Below, piece by piece: positions 31,723 to 41,789 of a stretch of DNA of 64,000 nt; within the stretch, counting starts at the first letter, position 1, and every line of letters starts with the position of its first letter. Below the pieces are notes generated by a model, which searched no databases, was not told the origin of the DNA, and worked only from the letters and a program-made list of their open reading frames with translations. The stretch covers positions 635,501 to 699,500 of the forward strand of contig CAUYUJ010006557.1 of NCBI GenBank assembly GCA_963575745.1. The letters run 5' to 3'. Made by a program: the position numbers and the translations under genes. The DNA comes from Prorocentrum cordatum. Taxonomy: Eukaryota; Sar; Dinophyceae; Prorocentrales; Prorocentraceae.

Positions 31723-31814
31723 GTTCAAGGTTGAATTCCGTCGGGCCCTGTGGCGTTACACCGTGTCTCTCAGTGCCTCCGCGTCGCTCTGCCGTACGGA
31801 GTTCAACCTTGAAC
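31723..31814. mobile_element. Small inverted-repeat element F7 (GTTCAAGGTTGAA)
   Basis: GTTCAAGGTTGAATTCCG at 31723-31740 is inverted, with one mismatch, as CGGAGTTCAACCTTGAAC at 31797-31814. Length 92 bp. A degenerate extra half lies just upstream (CGTTCAATCTTGAATCG at 31691) and a related terminus at 29630, so it is a dispersed family. Confidence 0.75.
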
Positions 31815-31894
31815 GCCATCGCCGGCGTCGCTGGCGCGCCAAGCAAACACGACTGTACGCCTTCCCAGCTTGCCGCTGGGGAGGCGTACAGTCG

Positions 31895-32030
31895 AGCTTG
31901 ATTGGAGCGGACACAGGAAGAGGACACCAGACCCTTCCGAGGGTTACATTGCCATTGGAACGTAGAAGGCATGGTGAAGACAGGACACAAGGGTGCCCTT
32001 CTTTTGCTAGGGCCGAGCTACGAATCAAGC
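31895..32030. repeat. Dispersed repeat R4, copy 2
   Basis: Counterpart of 14598-14735: CCAGACCCTTCCGAGGG, ACATTGCC, AACGTAGAAGGCATGG, GGACACAAGGGTGCCC. Confidence 0.65.
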
Positions 32031-32114
32031 CCAACTGTATGGGGTCGGCCGTCGTCGCTACCGCCCCACGGGCGGGAGCGCCCGCCTGCGCCTGCGCTGG
32101 AAGCCCGCGCCTGG

Positions 32115-32312
32115 AGCGTTGCGCATGTCGGGGGCGGCCAAGAGGGAGGTGTCCAAAAGGGGGGGGCGCAAATCATGGCTGGCGGCACGTGCGCGGTCCA
32201 GGACAGGGGACGCATTGAAATGAGAAGAGGCGCCATGAATATGGGAGATATCATGGCCCCCGCCATGCTATCTACCCCCCTAGTCATCACCCCCCTCTTG
32301 GTCGCCCCCGAG
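32115..32312. repeat. Dispersed repeat R3, copy 2
   Basis: Counterpart of 4905-5095: GGGCGCAAATCATGGCTGGC, GGACGCATTGAAATGAG, GAGGCGCCATGA, GATATCATGGCCCCCG. Confidence 0.75.
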
Positions 32313-32740
32313 CGTTGAATCCAAAGTCCGCCCCTGGGAATGCTCGGCCCCGGGCGCGGGCGCTGAGCACCGTTTAACCGATCCCCATCCCCAGCGGCGT
32401 GGCCTGGGCCCCACTGGCCGATTTAGCCCCCTATATGGGGATTTAGGCCGTCCCCTTCGGGTATCGAGGGGTGTATCCCCAACTGGGGTGGTAGTTTGGT
32501 GGGAGTCTCGCAGGGGATGAGGCTGGGGATGGGGGTCGGCTTTTTTGGAATGCTGGGCAGGCGCCCAAGCACGCGTAGTCCAATTTTTTTGGGCCCAAGC
32601 ACGGCTGTCTGGCCAGCCGCGCTCACGGGTTCGCTGGCCAAGCCTTCCAGGCCGCCTACTCTTTACCTGGTGGCCTCATGGACGTGCCATGGTGTCTCTC
32701 TGGCAGTGTCTCGGAGCCCGGTGTGGGGCCTCGTGGGGGT
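32313..32740. other. Unassigned DNA
   Basis: No gene recognised. Repeated GGGGATG and TATGGGGATTTAGG words at 32380-32530 suggest a small degenerate repeat. Confidence 0.35.
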
Positions 32741-33110
32741 CTCTCCCCCGGAAGCTTCCCAGTAGCGTCCTAGGGCCTCTTGGGAGCCTCTTGGGGGTCT
32801 GTTGGCGACCTCGGGGGTCACCTTGGGGCGGAAGGCTCGAATTGGCAGCTCGGGTTCCCACTTGGCACCCTCTTGGGGCCCTCTTGGGCCGTTTTCGGTA
32901 CTTCTTAGTCCGTCTGGGGGCTCGCTTGGGCCGTCGAGGGGCCCTCTTGCGGGCCGTTGGGGAGCGGGGGAACGATTTGGGGGACATCTTGGGTCACGTT
33001 GGGCCGTGTCGCAACAAAAAAAGCACGCGCGCAATCTTATCACCTTCCTGAATGAAAGGGACGGTTGTTGCTTCTCTGGGCACTCGTGGGGACCTCTTGG
33101 CGCGGTCTTC
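32741..33110 (-). repeat. Modular repeat M, block 6 (minus orientation)
   Basis: Filler reads CCTCTTGGGGG. Box B appears inverted at 32826-32862 (GGAAGGCTCGAATTGGCAGC). A diverged box A appears at about 33005-33070, where the reverse complement gives CGTGCTTTTTTTGTTGCGAC next to filler. Same relative order as elsewhere, on the opposite strand. Confidence 0.7.
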
Positions 33111-33147
33111 AAGATTCTTGGACGTCTCTGGGGTCGCTCGAGACGCC

Positions 33148-33308
33148 CCGTGGGCCAGGGCTGGATTTAAACGCTGTTTTTAGCGTTGTGTTTTCGTTGT
33201 GTGCTTCGTTTTGCTCTACCTGCTTTCCCGTACCTCCCGCCCAGAACGAAAAACGGAACACAGCCGAGGTCCAGCAAAACAGCGTTTAGGTCCAGCCCTG
33301 CCGTGGGC
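33148..33308. mobile_element. hAT-type MITE F6, copy 2, perfect 8-bp TSD
   Basis: Element 33156-33300 (145 bp) starts CAGGGCTGGATTTAAACGCT and ends AGCGTTTAGGTCCAGCCCTG, inverted repeats of about 25 bp with two mismatches. CCGTGGGC is present exactly at 33148-33155 and again at 33301-33308. It is inserted just beyond module block 6. This copy is the best evidence for transposition in the window. Confidence 0.9.
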
Positions 33309-34033
33309 CGCCCCGAACGCCCGGAGGCCGTCTTGAGCCGCCGTCACGGCCGACAGAGCGCTCTGGGGGCCGATCCGGGGCACCCCAGGAGCAGGCCCGG
33401 CCCCCGACGCCCCCACTTGCGGTCGGGGATGCTGCCCCTGGGCCCCCATGATGGGTCGATTCTACACCACCACTAGCACAGGTAGGACGGGGGAGAACGG
33501 AGAATGTGGATGGAGGTCCTCCCCCTCCTTCTCCTCCTCCTCCTCCTCCTCCTCCCTCGCCTACCTGTGGTAGTGGTGGTGAAAAGTCGGCCCATCACCC
33601 CAGGCCCGGTCCCCAGTTAGATGCGGATGTGCGTTTGTCACTTCATGATTCATCGAGCCGCTCTCTGGGCCTCCTGGAGACTCTGAAGGCCCCCGAGGAC
33701 CTCCCGAGGACCTCTGGGGGAGGAGCGGGAGCAGCAAAAAGAACTGGAAAGGAGGAGGATCATCGTCATACCGACCAGGAGAAACCAGACAGCTGGGTCG
33801 TGAAACTGGATAGTGAAGAAGGAAGAGGAGGATCACTGCCCAAGGGAGGACGAGGAGGCCGCCAGCGGCGGCTGGGGAAGCGAAGAATGCAGGACGGTCT
33901 GTTCAGCGAGGCGGGGATCGAGAACGCAACGAGCGCGATTACAAGAAATGATGGACGCGGCGGAAATGCGAGGAGGACGATAGCCCTCCTGCAACTAGAG
34001 GAAAGCCACACCACATACACATAACATGTGTGA
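33309..34033. other. Unassigned DNA with CCT and purine tracts
   Basis: CCT microsatellite at about 33518-33553. The minus and plus frames at 33560-34020 are compositionally biased; no family recognised. Confidence 0.4.
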
Positions 34034-34135
34034 GCTTTACGTGGATTTCTCGGAGCGCGCCAGCGGCGGCGCCGTGGGCACCGCAAAAGAGACCCATCGC
34101 CGATCCAAGAAACGAATCCGCGTGGACATCCGGAT
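34034..34135. mobile_element. Fold-back MITE F1, diverged copy
   Basis: Left ACGTGGATTTCTCGGAGCGC, centre GCGCCAGCGGCGGCGCC, right CGCCGATCCAAGAAACGAAT then CCGCGTGGACATCCGGA. Shorter than full copies. Confidence 0.6.
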
Positions 34136-34289
34136 CTAATTAAGACGCTGCTTATTATTTTTCTTCTTCGCACAGTGGAGCGGTGGCAAGACGAGGCATG
34201 GAGCACGTGCGACCTGGGTAAGACTGGGCCCGTGCCGACTTCCACGAGGCCCGAATGCACAGTGGCCTCGATCGGCAAGTCCCCGTCGC

Positions 34290-34356
34290 GCGGCACACAC
34301 ACATACACACACACACACGCACTCACACACAGACACACACACACACACACACACCG
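34290..34356. repeat. CA microsatellite
   Basis: (CA)n with single interruptions. Confidence 0.95.
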
Positions 34357-34566
34357 TGCCGCCATGAGGAACGCCTAACAGGGCACGAAGGCGCTTTCCT
34401 GGCCTCGGTCACGAAGAGGCTCCCTGACCCAGCTCTGCGCAACGGCCCGAACACCAAGGCCCCTGCTGAACCCCACCTGCTCCCTCGTGTCAGCGGCGTG
34501 GCCGCACCGTGGCCCAGCCTGGCGAGGGGCGAGCGCTGCCGTGGCCGGCCTCTGGGGGAAAGCAAG

Positions 34567-34713
34567 AGGTACCGGCACCGCTGCCCCCGGGCCCTCTCCC
34601 GGGGTGGGGTCTGACCACACTTTCGAGGCGAATCCAGCGGTGGCGACGAGGGTCACCCAGGACGCCCGAAAGGGCAAAAACAAGGGAAGGGTCACGATAT
34701 CGGTACATGTCCC
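34567..34713. mobile_element. Inverted-repeat element F5, copy 2
   Basis: GAGGTACCGGCACCGCTG at the left and CACGATATCGGTACATG at the right, with the interior TTCGAGGCGAATCCAGCGGT then GGCGACGAGGGTCACCCAGG. It lies about 230 bp upstream of a family S copy. At 17.6 kb the two families are adjacent too, so F5 and S may belong to one larger element. Confidence 0.6.
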
Positions 34714-34723
34714 TCCTTTGAGC

Positions 34724-34727
<4 letters not shown>

Positions 34728-34762
<35 letters not shown>

Positions 34763-34764
34763 CA
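34728..34764. repeat. CT / TA dinucleotide tract
   Basis: (CT)n running into (TA)n, as at 14119. Confidence 0.9.
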
Positions 34765-34940
34765 CAAAAGTCGGGCGGGTGGGGGGCAGGGGGCAGCTGG
34801 CTTGAGTCCAACTCCTCATGATCCTGCTCCCGGGCGCATGCTACCATGGATTATCAACACCGTGGATCTGGTGCGTGGGCGCCAGATCCACGGACCGAAC
34901 CCGCTTGCCCCAATCCATGTGATCGTTTGATCGATTAGTG

Positions 34941-35160
34941 AGCGTTTTCTTTTTCGGCGTTTCGACATTGGGTAGAAAGGAGGGGGAAGGGGGGGGTCTG
35001 GCTCTGGACCTCTGCGTAGTGCGACTGTTTGCAACAGAGCGTCCTATGGGGGAGGCTCCACCTGCTCGAAAGAGGCGCCCAAAACGGCCAAGATCTATTC
35101 CACGGGGGGGGGTGCGAGGGCCCGCCACGATCGGCAAAACAGTGAAGAAAACGAGGACCT
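34941..35160 (+). repeat. Dispersed family S, copy 4
   Basis: TTTTCGGCGTTTCGACATTG, GTGCGACTGTTTGCAACAG, GGGGGAGGCTCCACCTGC, GCCAAGATCTATTCCA, GATCGGCAAAACAG. Preceded by F5 copy 2 and a TA tract. Confidence 0.8.
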
Positions 35161-35830
35161 ATCATCGTACCAATCCCCCTGCTTCTTCTTCTTCTTCTTC
35201 TCGTCCTTCCCTCCTCCGAAGGAGGAGGCGCAGAAGAGGGCGCGGGCTGGTCCTTCAGGTCCGAGACCGCCTGCTCCTGGCCAACACACGGCTGCGCTCG
35301 CTCGCGGCTGGTGGTTGGACTCGGTATCGCCCCTTGCCTGCACGGTTTCCCCCGGGGCCGAAGGCGACCCGAGGAGGAGGAAGAGGAGGAGGAGGTGGAG
35401 AAGGAGGGGGATGATGAGGAGGAGGAGGAGGAGGACGAGGAGGAGGACGAGGAGGAGGACGAGGAAGAGGACGGGTCGCCTAAGCTCTTCGGAGAAACCA
35501 TCCACCCTTGCCTCCCTGCTCCGACGGGAACTTTCTGTTATCCGTGCTATCTCCAACAAGTGCTTGACGAACAAACACAGGCGAATCCACGACGTCCCTG
35601 GGCAGGAGCACGAGAGATGGCCGAGTTGTCCACCTGGCCCTCCTCCGGACCATCCTCCCTCCCCCCCCGCCCAGCCTCCTCCTCCTCTTCCTCCTCCTCC
35701 TGCTCCTCCTCCTCGTCATTGCCCTCCCCTTTCTCCACATCCACCATTCTCCGCCTTTCCTCCCAGCCTCCTCCCTCCATCCCTCCGGCCTCCATCCTCT
35801 CTCTCTTTCACGATGTTGCATCGTTCCTGG
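35161..35830. other. Unassigned DNA with GGA and CCT tracts
   Basis: TTC run at 35182-35205, GGA/GAC tract at 35373-35475, CCT tract at about 35665-35710. The rest is unassigned. Confidence 0.5.
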
Positions 35831-36450
35831 CATTGGCCAACTGATTCCTGACAGTGCACACAGGTGTTGTGATTGATGTTGTGAATGTGTTCCAGCAGAC
35901 ATGTGACGCCGGATGTTAAACTGATGCGATTCGTTTGACTTTGAATGTTGGCAACGATGCCGTTCACCTCCTTCAGTTTGTCCTGAACGGTGTTCTGGTC
36001 TGGTCCCAAGCCTGAGACCAAACACGATGGCGAACGCAGCAATCACCATGCCATGTTGCACGTTCCGGATCTCCCTGAGAGTTTCATGAAGTTTATCTTC
36101 ATCCCGAAGAATTACTCCTCGGAGGTGGCAAAACCTCTCATTGGGGGCAAGACTGCTGTTGGTGGCCAATCATCCATCTTCTGGGCGGTTACGGGGAGCC
36201 GCCCAAGCAGTCCTGCGTCACAAGTTCCTGCACTTGCGAATGTGGGCAAATGCGATCCTGAGATGTACTTCTGGCTCCACGTGTTTCACGACACTCCTGA
36301 TGTCCAGGATTATGGTGCAATTTATCTTTATCCCGGCGACGGCTGGATCCGACTTGCAGTGCATGTCACTTACATGCAGGCGCAGTTGTCCAGTCTCGCG
36401 TAGTTCGATGGTACACATGCACATCGCCGCGCGCAAAAAAAACAACTCTC
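35830..36450 (-). CDS. Possible coding fragments, unknown protein
   Basis: Repeat-poor and less GC-rich than its surroundings. On the minus strand one frame (about 36169-36000) encodes a hydrophilic helix followed by a hydrophobic stretch (HGMVIAAFAIVFGL) that could be a membrane segment. An overlapping frame (about 36010-35830) encodes a heptad-like segment (VQDKLKEVNGIVANIQSQTN) ending in a Cys/His-containing stretch. A third piece (36420-36240, ELRETGQLRLHV) is followed by GTAAGT, a good splice-donor match. The pieces are in different frames, so an intron or frameshifts would be needed. No family recognised. Could be a decayed gene, or chance. Confidence 0.25.
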
Positions 36451-36845
36451 CTGAACAGGATCAGGAGCCTCTTGCGTCAGCTGGATGTCTACTGTCCCGC
36501 GCATAGCGAATCCGAATTAGAGGACTCTGCCACCGCGAATGCGCCAGAGCCCAAGGGGAACGCCGAGGGCACGTATGCGGACTGTCCAGGAGAGAAGGAT
36601 CCGCCGACCCTGTCGGCGTGTGTGAGGGGCTTGCTGTTCGAGTCGTCGTCTCCGTCGTCCCCTTTCCATGCACCCTCCTCCTCAGGCTTGTCAGCGAGGG
36701 AAACATCTAGCAATCTCGTAATCGAATCGAAGGGAAACTCCTTCCCTTTGATCCGTCCCCGCGCCGGGGGTCCCGGGGGGGTCCTGGGGGGGTCGCCACC
36801 CAGCTACGCTTTCCCCCCGTGGGGGCCCTGGGGCCTCAGAAATAC
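36451..36845. other. Unassigned DNA
   Basis: No gene recognised. Confidence 0.35.
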
Positions 36846-37442
36846 CAAACAGGCTGCCCCAAGAGGCCGCCGAGACCGTCCAAGAGTGTCCCCAATCGCC
36901 AATGGATCGGTCCAGAACACCTTCACGCCCTCCAGACTGCCCAGGAGGCCGCCAGGATACCCCTAAAGGCCTCCAAGAGCACTCCCGAGAGGGCCCCAAG
37001 AGGCCAAATTCATTGATTGTTCGTTGGTTTTCTGAAGATTTGGGCGTTCTCACCTTTTCCATTTCCCGCCGCTCTAAAACAGCACCAGAGGCCCTCAAGA
37101 TCTCCTCTCGGGTCTCCAAGAGGGCCCCAAACCAGCCCAAGAGTACCCCAAGGCAGCCCAACACGCCTCCAAGACGGCCCCAGATGCCCCCAAGACGGCT
37201 TCAAGAGCGTGCCCAGACGGGGGACCCGAAAGGACATTTCGAGCCCTCGGCCCCAAGAGGCTCCCAGGAGGCACCAAGAGGTTCCCAGGAAGCCCCAAGA
37301 GACCCACAAGAGGTTCCCAGGAAGCCCGAAGAGACCCCCAAGAGGCTCCCAAGAGGCCCCCAGGAGGCTACCAAGAGGCCCCAAAATTCCTCCCCCGAGG
37401 CCCCCGAGAGACTTCCGAAGAGACCCCAAGAACCATTCCTGA
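36846..37442 (+). repeat. Modular repeat M, block 7
   Basis: Box A at 37003-37076 (CATTGATTGTTCGTTGG, GGGCGTTCTCACCTTTTCC), box B at 37220-37252 (GACCCGAAAGGACATTTCGA then GCCCTCGGCCCC), then filler to 37442, where a CGT array begins. No box C found. Confidence 0.8.
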
Positions 37443-37522
37443 GAACTCTTGCCCATGTCAGCGTCGTCGTCGTTACCGCCGCCGTTGTCATCGTCGTCGC
37501 CGCCGCCGCCGCCGTCGTCGTC

Positions 37523-37573
<51 letters not shown>

Positions 37574-37612
37574 TCCATTCAGGGTCGGCGGCACCGGCCG
37601 TAAGGCCTTCGC
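37443..37612. repeat. CGT array followed by a conserved 30-bp tail (copy 1)
   Basis: (CGT)n with CGC interruptions runs to about 37574, followed by TTCAGGGTCGGCGGCACCGG then CCGTAAGGCCTTC. The same tail follows triplet tracts at 42840 and, diverged, at 45518. On the minus strand the tract reads as poly-Asp after LRPVPPTLNG. Confidence 0.85.
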
Positions 37613-37802
37613 AATAAACACAGATACAAACAAACGTCGCTTCCAATACCATATGAGAACATGCGAGACGGGGGGGGGGGGAAGACGCCCGATCCAGAAA
37701 TTACCGTGGCGACGTACCCAACCCCTGCGCAATGCTGGGCATGAGTAGCTTGGGAGACGTTATACAGAGGTGATGACGTGACATGGGCGCGGCATTCGAG
37801 AG
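37613..37802. other. Unassigned DNA
   Basis: Short unassigned linker; a G run at about 37671-37680. Confidence 0.35.
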
Positions 37803-39870
37803 GCATTCGTGAGGCTCGCAGCCCCCCAAGGATCGCGAGGTCCCGCTCAGATCTGCGTGGTGCCTCACTCCGCTGGACCCGCCACCTGCCTTCGAAAGTG
37901 GCGACGGTTTCGCTGATCCCAGCCCCCCAAGGACGGCGAGGTCCCGCTCAGATTTGCGCGGTGCATCGATCCGCTGGACCCGCCAGCAGCCCTTGAAAGT
38001 GGCGACGGTTTCGCAGATCGCACCCCCCCCCGGGACGGCGAGGCCTCGCTCAGATCTTCGCGGTGCCTCACTCCGCTGGACCCACTAGCACCCCTCGAAA
38101 GTGGTGACAGTTCCGCAGATCGCTCTGCTGGCCCCCAGCCCTCGAAAGTTGTGACAGTTTTGCAAATGGCAGTCTCCCAGAGATGACGAGGTCAAATTTG
38201 GATCTGCGGCGGCTGCCCACTATAGCAGCCCCCCCAAGCAGGCCTCGAAAGTGGCGACAGATTCGCAGATCGGCGCCCCCCCCAGGAATGGCGAGGTCTA
38301 CTTTGGATCTGCGGCGGCTACCCACTACGCTGGCCCCAAAGCAGCCCTCGAAAGTGGCGACAGTTTCGCAGGTCGCAGACCCCTGAGGGATGGCGAGGTC
38401 TACTTCGGTTCTGCGGCGGCTACCCACTATGCTGGCCCCCCAAGCAGCCCTCGAAAGCGGCGACGGTTTCGCAGATCGCAGACCCCTCAGGGATGGCGAG
38501 GTCTAATTTGGATCTGCGGCTACTACCACCCATCGAAAGCGGCGACGGTTTCGCAAATCGCAGCCCCCCAGGGATGGCGAGGTCTAATTTGGACCTCCGG
38601 CGGCTACCCACTGTGCTGGCCCCCCAAGCAGCCCTCGAAAGTGGCGACAGTTCCGCAAATCGCAGCCACACAGGGATGGCGAGGTCTACTTTGGATCTGC
38701 GGCGGCTATCCACTATGCTGTCCCCCTCAAGCAGCCCTCGAAAGTGGCGGCAATTTCGCAAATCGCAGCCCCCCGGGCCCCAGGGATGGCGCGGTCTAAT
38801 TGGGATCTGCGGCGGCTACCCACTATGCTGTCCCCAAAGCAGCCCTCGAAAGTGGACACGGTTTTGCAGGTTGCAGCCCCCCAGGGAAGGCGAGGTCTAC
38901 TTTGGACAAGCAACCCTCGAAAGTGGGGACCATTTCGCAAATCGCAGCCCCTCGGGCCCCAGGGATAGCGAGGTCTAATTGGGATCTGCGGCGGCTACCC
39001 ACTATGCTGTCCCCCCAAGCTGCCTTCGAAAATGGCGACGGTTTCGCAGATCGCAGCCCCCCAGGAATGGCGAGGTCTGCTTCGGATCCACAGCCCCGAA
39101 ATGGCGACAGTTTCGCAAATCGCAGCCCCTAAGGGATGGCGAGGTCTAATTTGGATCTGCGGCGGCTACCCTCTAGATATACTGTCACCCCCAGCAGCCC
39201 TCGAAAGTGGCGACGGTTTCGCAGATCGCAGCCCCCCAGGAATGGCGAGGTCTACTTCGAATATGCGGCGGCTACCCACTATGCTGCCCCCCCCCCCCAA
39301 GCAGCCCTCGAAAGTGGCGACGGTTTCGCAAATCGCAGACGCCCAGGGTTGGCGAGGTCTACTTTGGATCTGCGGCGGCTAGCCACTATGCTGCTGTCTC
39401 CCCAAGCAGCCCTCGAAAGTGGCGACAGATTCGCAGATCGGCGCCCCCCCCAGGAATGGCGAGGTCTACTTTGGATCTGCGGCGGCTAGCCACTATGCTG
39501 TCCCCCCCAAGCAGCCCTCGAAAGTCGCGACAGTTGTTAGCACATTGCAGCCACCCAGGGATGGCGAGGTCTAATTTGGATATGCGGCGGCTACCCACTA
39601 TGCTGTCCCCCAAGCAGCCCTCGGCAGGGACGACAGTTTCGCAGGTCGCACCCCCCCAGGGATGGCGAGGTCGACATTGGATCTGCGGCGGCTACCCACT
39701 GTGCTGGCCCCCTCAAGCAGCCCAAGAAAGTGGCGAGCAGTTTCGCAAGTCGCAGCCCCCTGAGGGATGGCGAGGTCTAAGTTGGACCTGCGGCGGCTGC
39801 CCACTACGCTGGCCCCCCAATCAGCCCTCGGAAATGGCTAAAACTTCGCAGATCGCAGCCCCCCCAAGCA
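37803..39870 (+). repeat. 103-bp satellite, about 20 units
   Basis: CCTCGAAAGTGGCGACGGTT, CGCAGATCGCAGCCCCCCAG, GATGGCGAGGTCTA, TTGGATCTGCGGCGGC, TACCCACTATGCTG recur head to tail with a modal period of 103 bp (for example 38244, 38347, 38450, 38634, 38737), and some units are shortened to about 80 bp. The first units (37803-38100) are more diverged and carry CGCTCAGATC instead of the CTTTGGATC form. Open frames of up to 352 codons run through it on both strands and are artefacts. No sequence similarity to the 73-bp satellite. Confidence 0.95.
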
Positions 39871-40104
39871 AGATGCACACACAAGAGGTACCGCAGGCAA
39901 GATGCACACACAAGAGGTACGCACAAGGCAAGAGGAGACAAGAGGAAGGGGGCGGAGGAGGAGGAGGAGGAGGAGGAGGAGAAGGAGACGCGACCGCAGT
40001 GCTCTATCCAAAACGAATACCCAACCAAGGAGGGTTGGGAAATGTTGGAAATATGGTGGATCGCGGGGCTTCTGCCTGTTTCTCAGTCTCCCTGGGCCTA
40101 AACA
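39871..40104. repeat. CAAGATGCACACACAAGAGG duplication and GGA tract
   Basis: CAAGATGCACACACAAGAGG occurs at 39868 and again at 39898, followed by a GGA microsatellite at 39955-39984. Confidence 0.7.
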
Positions 40105-40280
40105 TTGCACATCTGCAAACCAAGGGAGCTCCTCGGGCCGTCGAGGGCCGAGGCCGTCGAGACCTGCCTCGTGGCCGTCGAGGACCATCTACCCGCCGCA
40201 GCAGAGGACCTCCTGCTCGGGCTCGACGACGAGTCCGACGATGGCCACGACTCCGACGCCAGTAACTCGTCGGCGAGCGA
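40105..40280 (+). CDS. Possible exon, acidic segment, cut by a fold-back element
   Basis: The plus strand encodes a non-repetitive acidic segment with a Leu/Ala/Glu helix (EDHLPAAAEDLLLGLDDESD), then an Asp-Ser-rich tail (DGHDSDASNSSASEGG). The frame runs straight into the end of a fold-back F3 element at 40281, which would have truncated it. HDESDMDG-like wording also occurs at 22225-22255. No family recognised. It might be chance in GC-rich DNA. Confidence 0.3.
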
Positions 40281-40396
40281 GGGGGGGAAGTGAGAAGGAG
40301 AAGGCCTTCTCAGAAGGCGGAAAGGTTAGACAACCTCTCAGAGGGTGGGGGGCCTTCCGAGCCTTCTGGGGAGGCCCGCCCCTTCTCACTTCCCCC
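40281..40396. mobile_element. Fold-back element F3, copy 2
   Basis: Left GGGGGGGAAGTGAGAAGGAG then AAGGCCTTCTCAGAAGG; right GAGCCTTCTGGGGAGGCCCG then CCCCTTCTCACTTCCCCC. The shortest copy (about 116 bp) with the clearest termini. Confidence 0.8.
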
Positions 40397-40499
40397 TGGT
40401 CTCGCCGCCGAATAACGATACCAGCACGCCTGCCTTCACCTTGGACGAGGCAAGGCTGGCCGAAGATGGCTACGGTACGACGAACTTGCAGGAACATGC
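40397..40499. other. Unassigned spacer between F3 and F1 elements
   Basis: About 100 bp. Begins with CGCCGCCGAATAACGATACC; a CCGCCGAAT word also follows the F3 copy at 21.4 kb. Confidence 0.4.
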
Positions 40500-40627
40500 C
40501 TTTCGGAGGTCCGCCCACAAATTTCTTGCGTCGGCGCTGGATCCCTTTTCCCAGCGCGCTTCGCGGGCCATGAATGGCGCCAGACGGTCCAACGCCGATC
40601 CAAGAAATCCGCGCGGGCCTGCGAAAG
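40500..40627. mobile_element. Fold-back MITE F1, copy 5
   Basis: Left CTTTCGGAGGTCCGC, right AATCCGCGCGGGCCTGCGAA then AG; centre CCCAGCGCGCTTCGCGGGCC. Inverted termini CTTTCGGAGG and CCTGCGAAAG. Confidence 0.8.
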
Positions 40628-41785
40628 TCTGTCTGAGTGGCATGGGCCAGCTTAGAAGAAGATTCCGAGAATGACTGGACTTGTCCCCGCCCCGTGCTGA
40701 CGGTGCCCTCGCGAGAAGCAAGAACATTTCCTGCCTCTCCTGACGCAATCTCCGACGCCTGGTGCTTCCCGGATGTCTTCAACCGCCTGATGGCCATCCG
40801 CATCTTCATGACTACCTTTGCTATCCTCTTGGTGACTTGCGTCAACGCCGTGCTTCGCAGAGATCCTTGGTTATCTTCGTGATGACTTACGGCTCTGGCC
40901 AACACCTCCGACATTTTCATGATGGCCTAATGCACCGTTGAGTATGACAAACACGTAATGTTGCCTGAGCTGCGGCGTCGTGCAGGAGCGCATCTACCCC
41001 ATTGTTACGTTTTGCACTGCATCTTTCTCTCTGGTACAGAGAATTGTAACAAGTATCTGGAACATATCCACAGGTGTAGTCGTTGCGCTTGACGTCAAGC
41101 CTCGACAACTCTCGGCAATATGACTCTTGACATATCCGTTCCGCTGTTTCCACGCCGGCAGACGCGCGCACACGACCCATGCGCTGTCAGGTCTCAAGCT
41201 GTAAACGCAGCTGCGGGCAGCAAACCTGCACTATGACACGATGGCAGTCGAAGGGAGGAACGCGACGGCAGTGGCGCAGGAGCGACCGCATTCCTCGTCT
41301 TCCTCCTCCTCCTCCACCTCCTCCTCTGCTCCCTCCCTCCTCCAGGGCGACGAAGACTGTGCCTATCCTCTGCTCCCTGGCCAGGCCCATCCTGAACCCA
41401 GCACCGGTGTCCACGCCGCGCCCTCCTAGCTTGGCCAGGAGGGCGCCTGCGCATCTCCCGTGCCCAGGGAGGGGTCGGCCGGGGGGCAGTGGGCGTGCAG
41501 GCGTCGTCGCCCGCTCTTCTGCGCGAGCCAGACGGCGGCGGCGCTGCGCGGATCCTGGGAGGTCCAGAACAGCTCCTGCTGGTGACCGTTGGCCCAAACG
41601 TGGATGACGCCGGGAGTCTGGGAGGGCGGCCGGGAGGAGCAAGGCTGGCCGACGGAGTCGGCGGCCGCCTACGCTACACCTCCTGCCCTTTTTTTTATTT
41701 CAGCGCAGACCACCAGGCGACCGCTGTAGAGTCTTGCAGTGAGGAAGCAGCCTCATCTGAATGTGCTGGTGGCTGGAGAAGAGAA
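40628..41785. other. Unassigned DNA
   Basis: No gene recognised. A pyrimidine tract ending TTTTTTTTATTTCAG at about 41690-41703 resembles a splice acceptor, but no exon can be named. A CCT tract lies at about 41302-41330. Confidence 0.35.
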
Positions 41786-41789
41786 TCTT

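Noticed and set aside
37803-39870. CRISPR-like array
   Set aside because: Units are contiguous 103-bp satellites without unique spacers, there are no cas-like genes, and the DNA is eukaryotic.
39207-40265. 352-codon plus-strand open frame
   Set aside because: It lies mostly in the 103-bp satellite, with open frames also on the other strand; the peptide simply repeats with the satellite.
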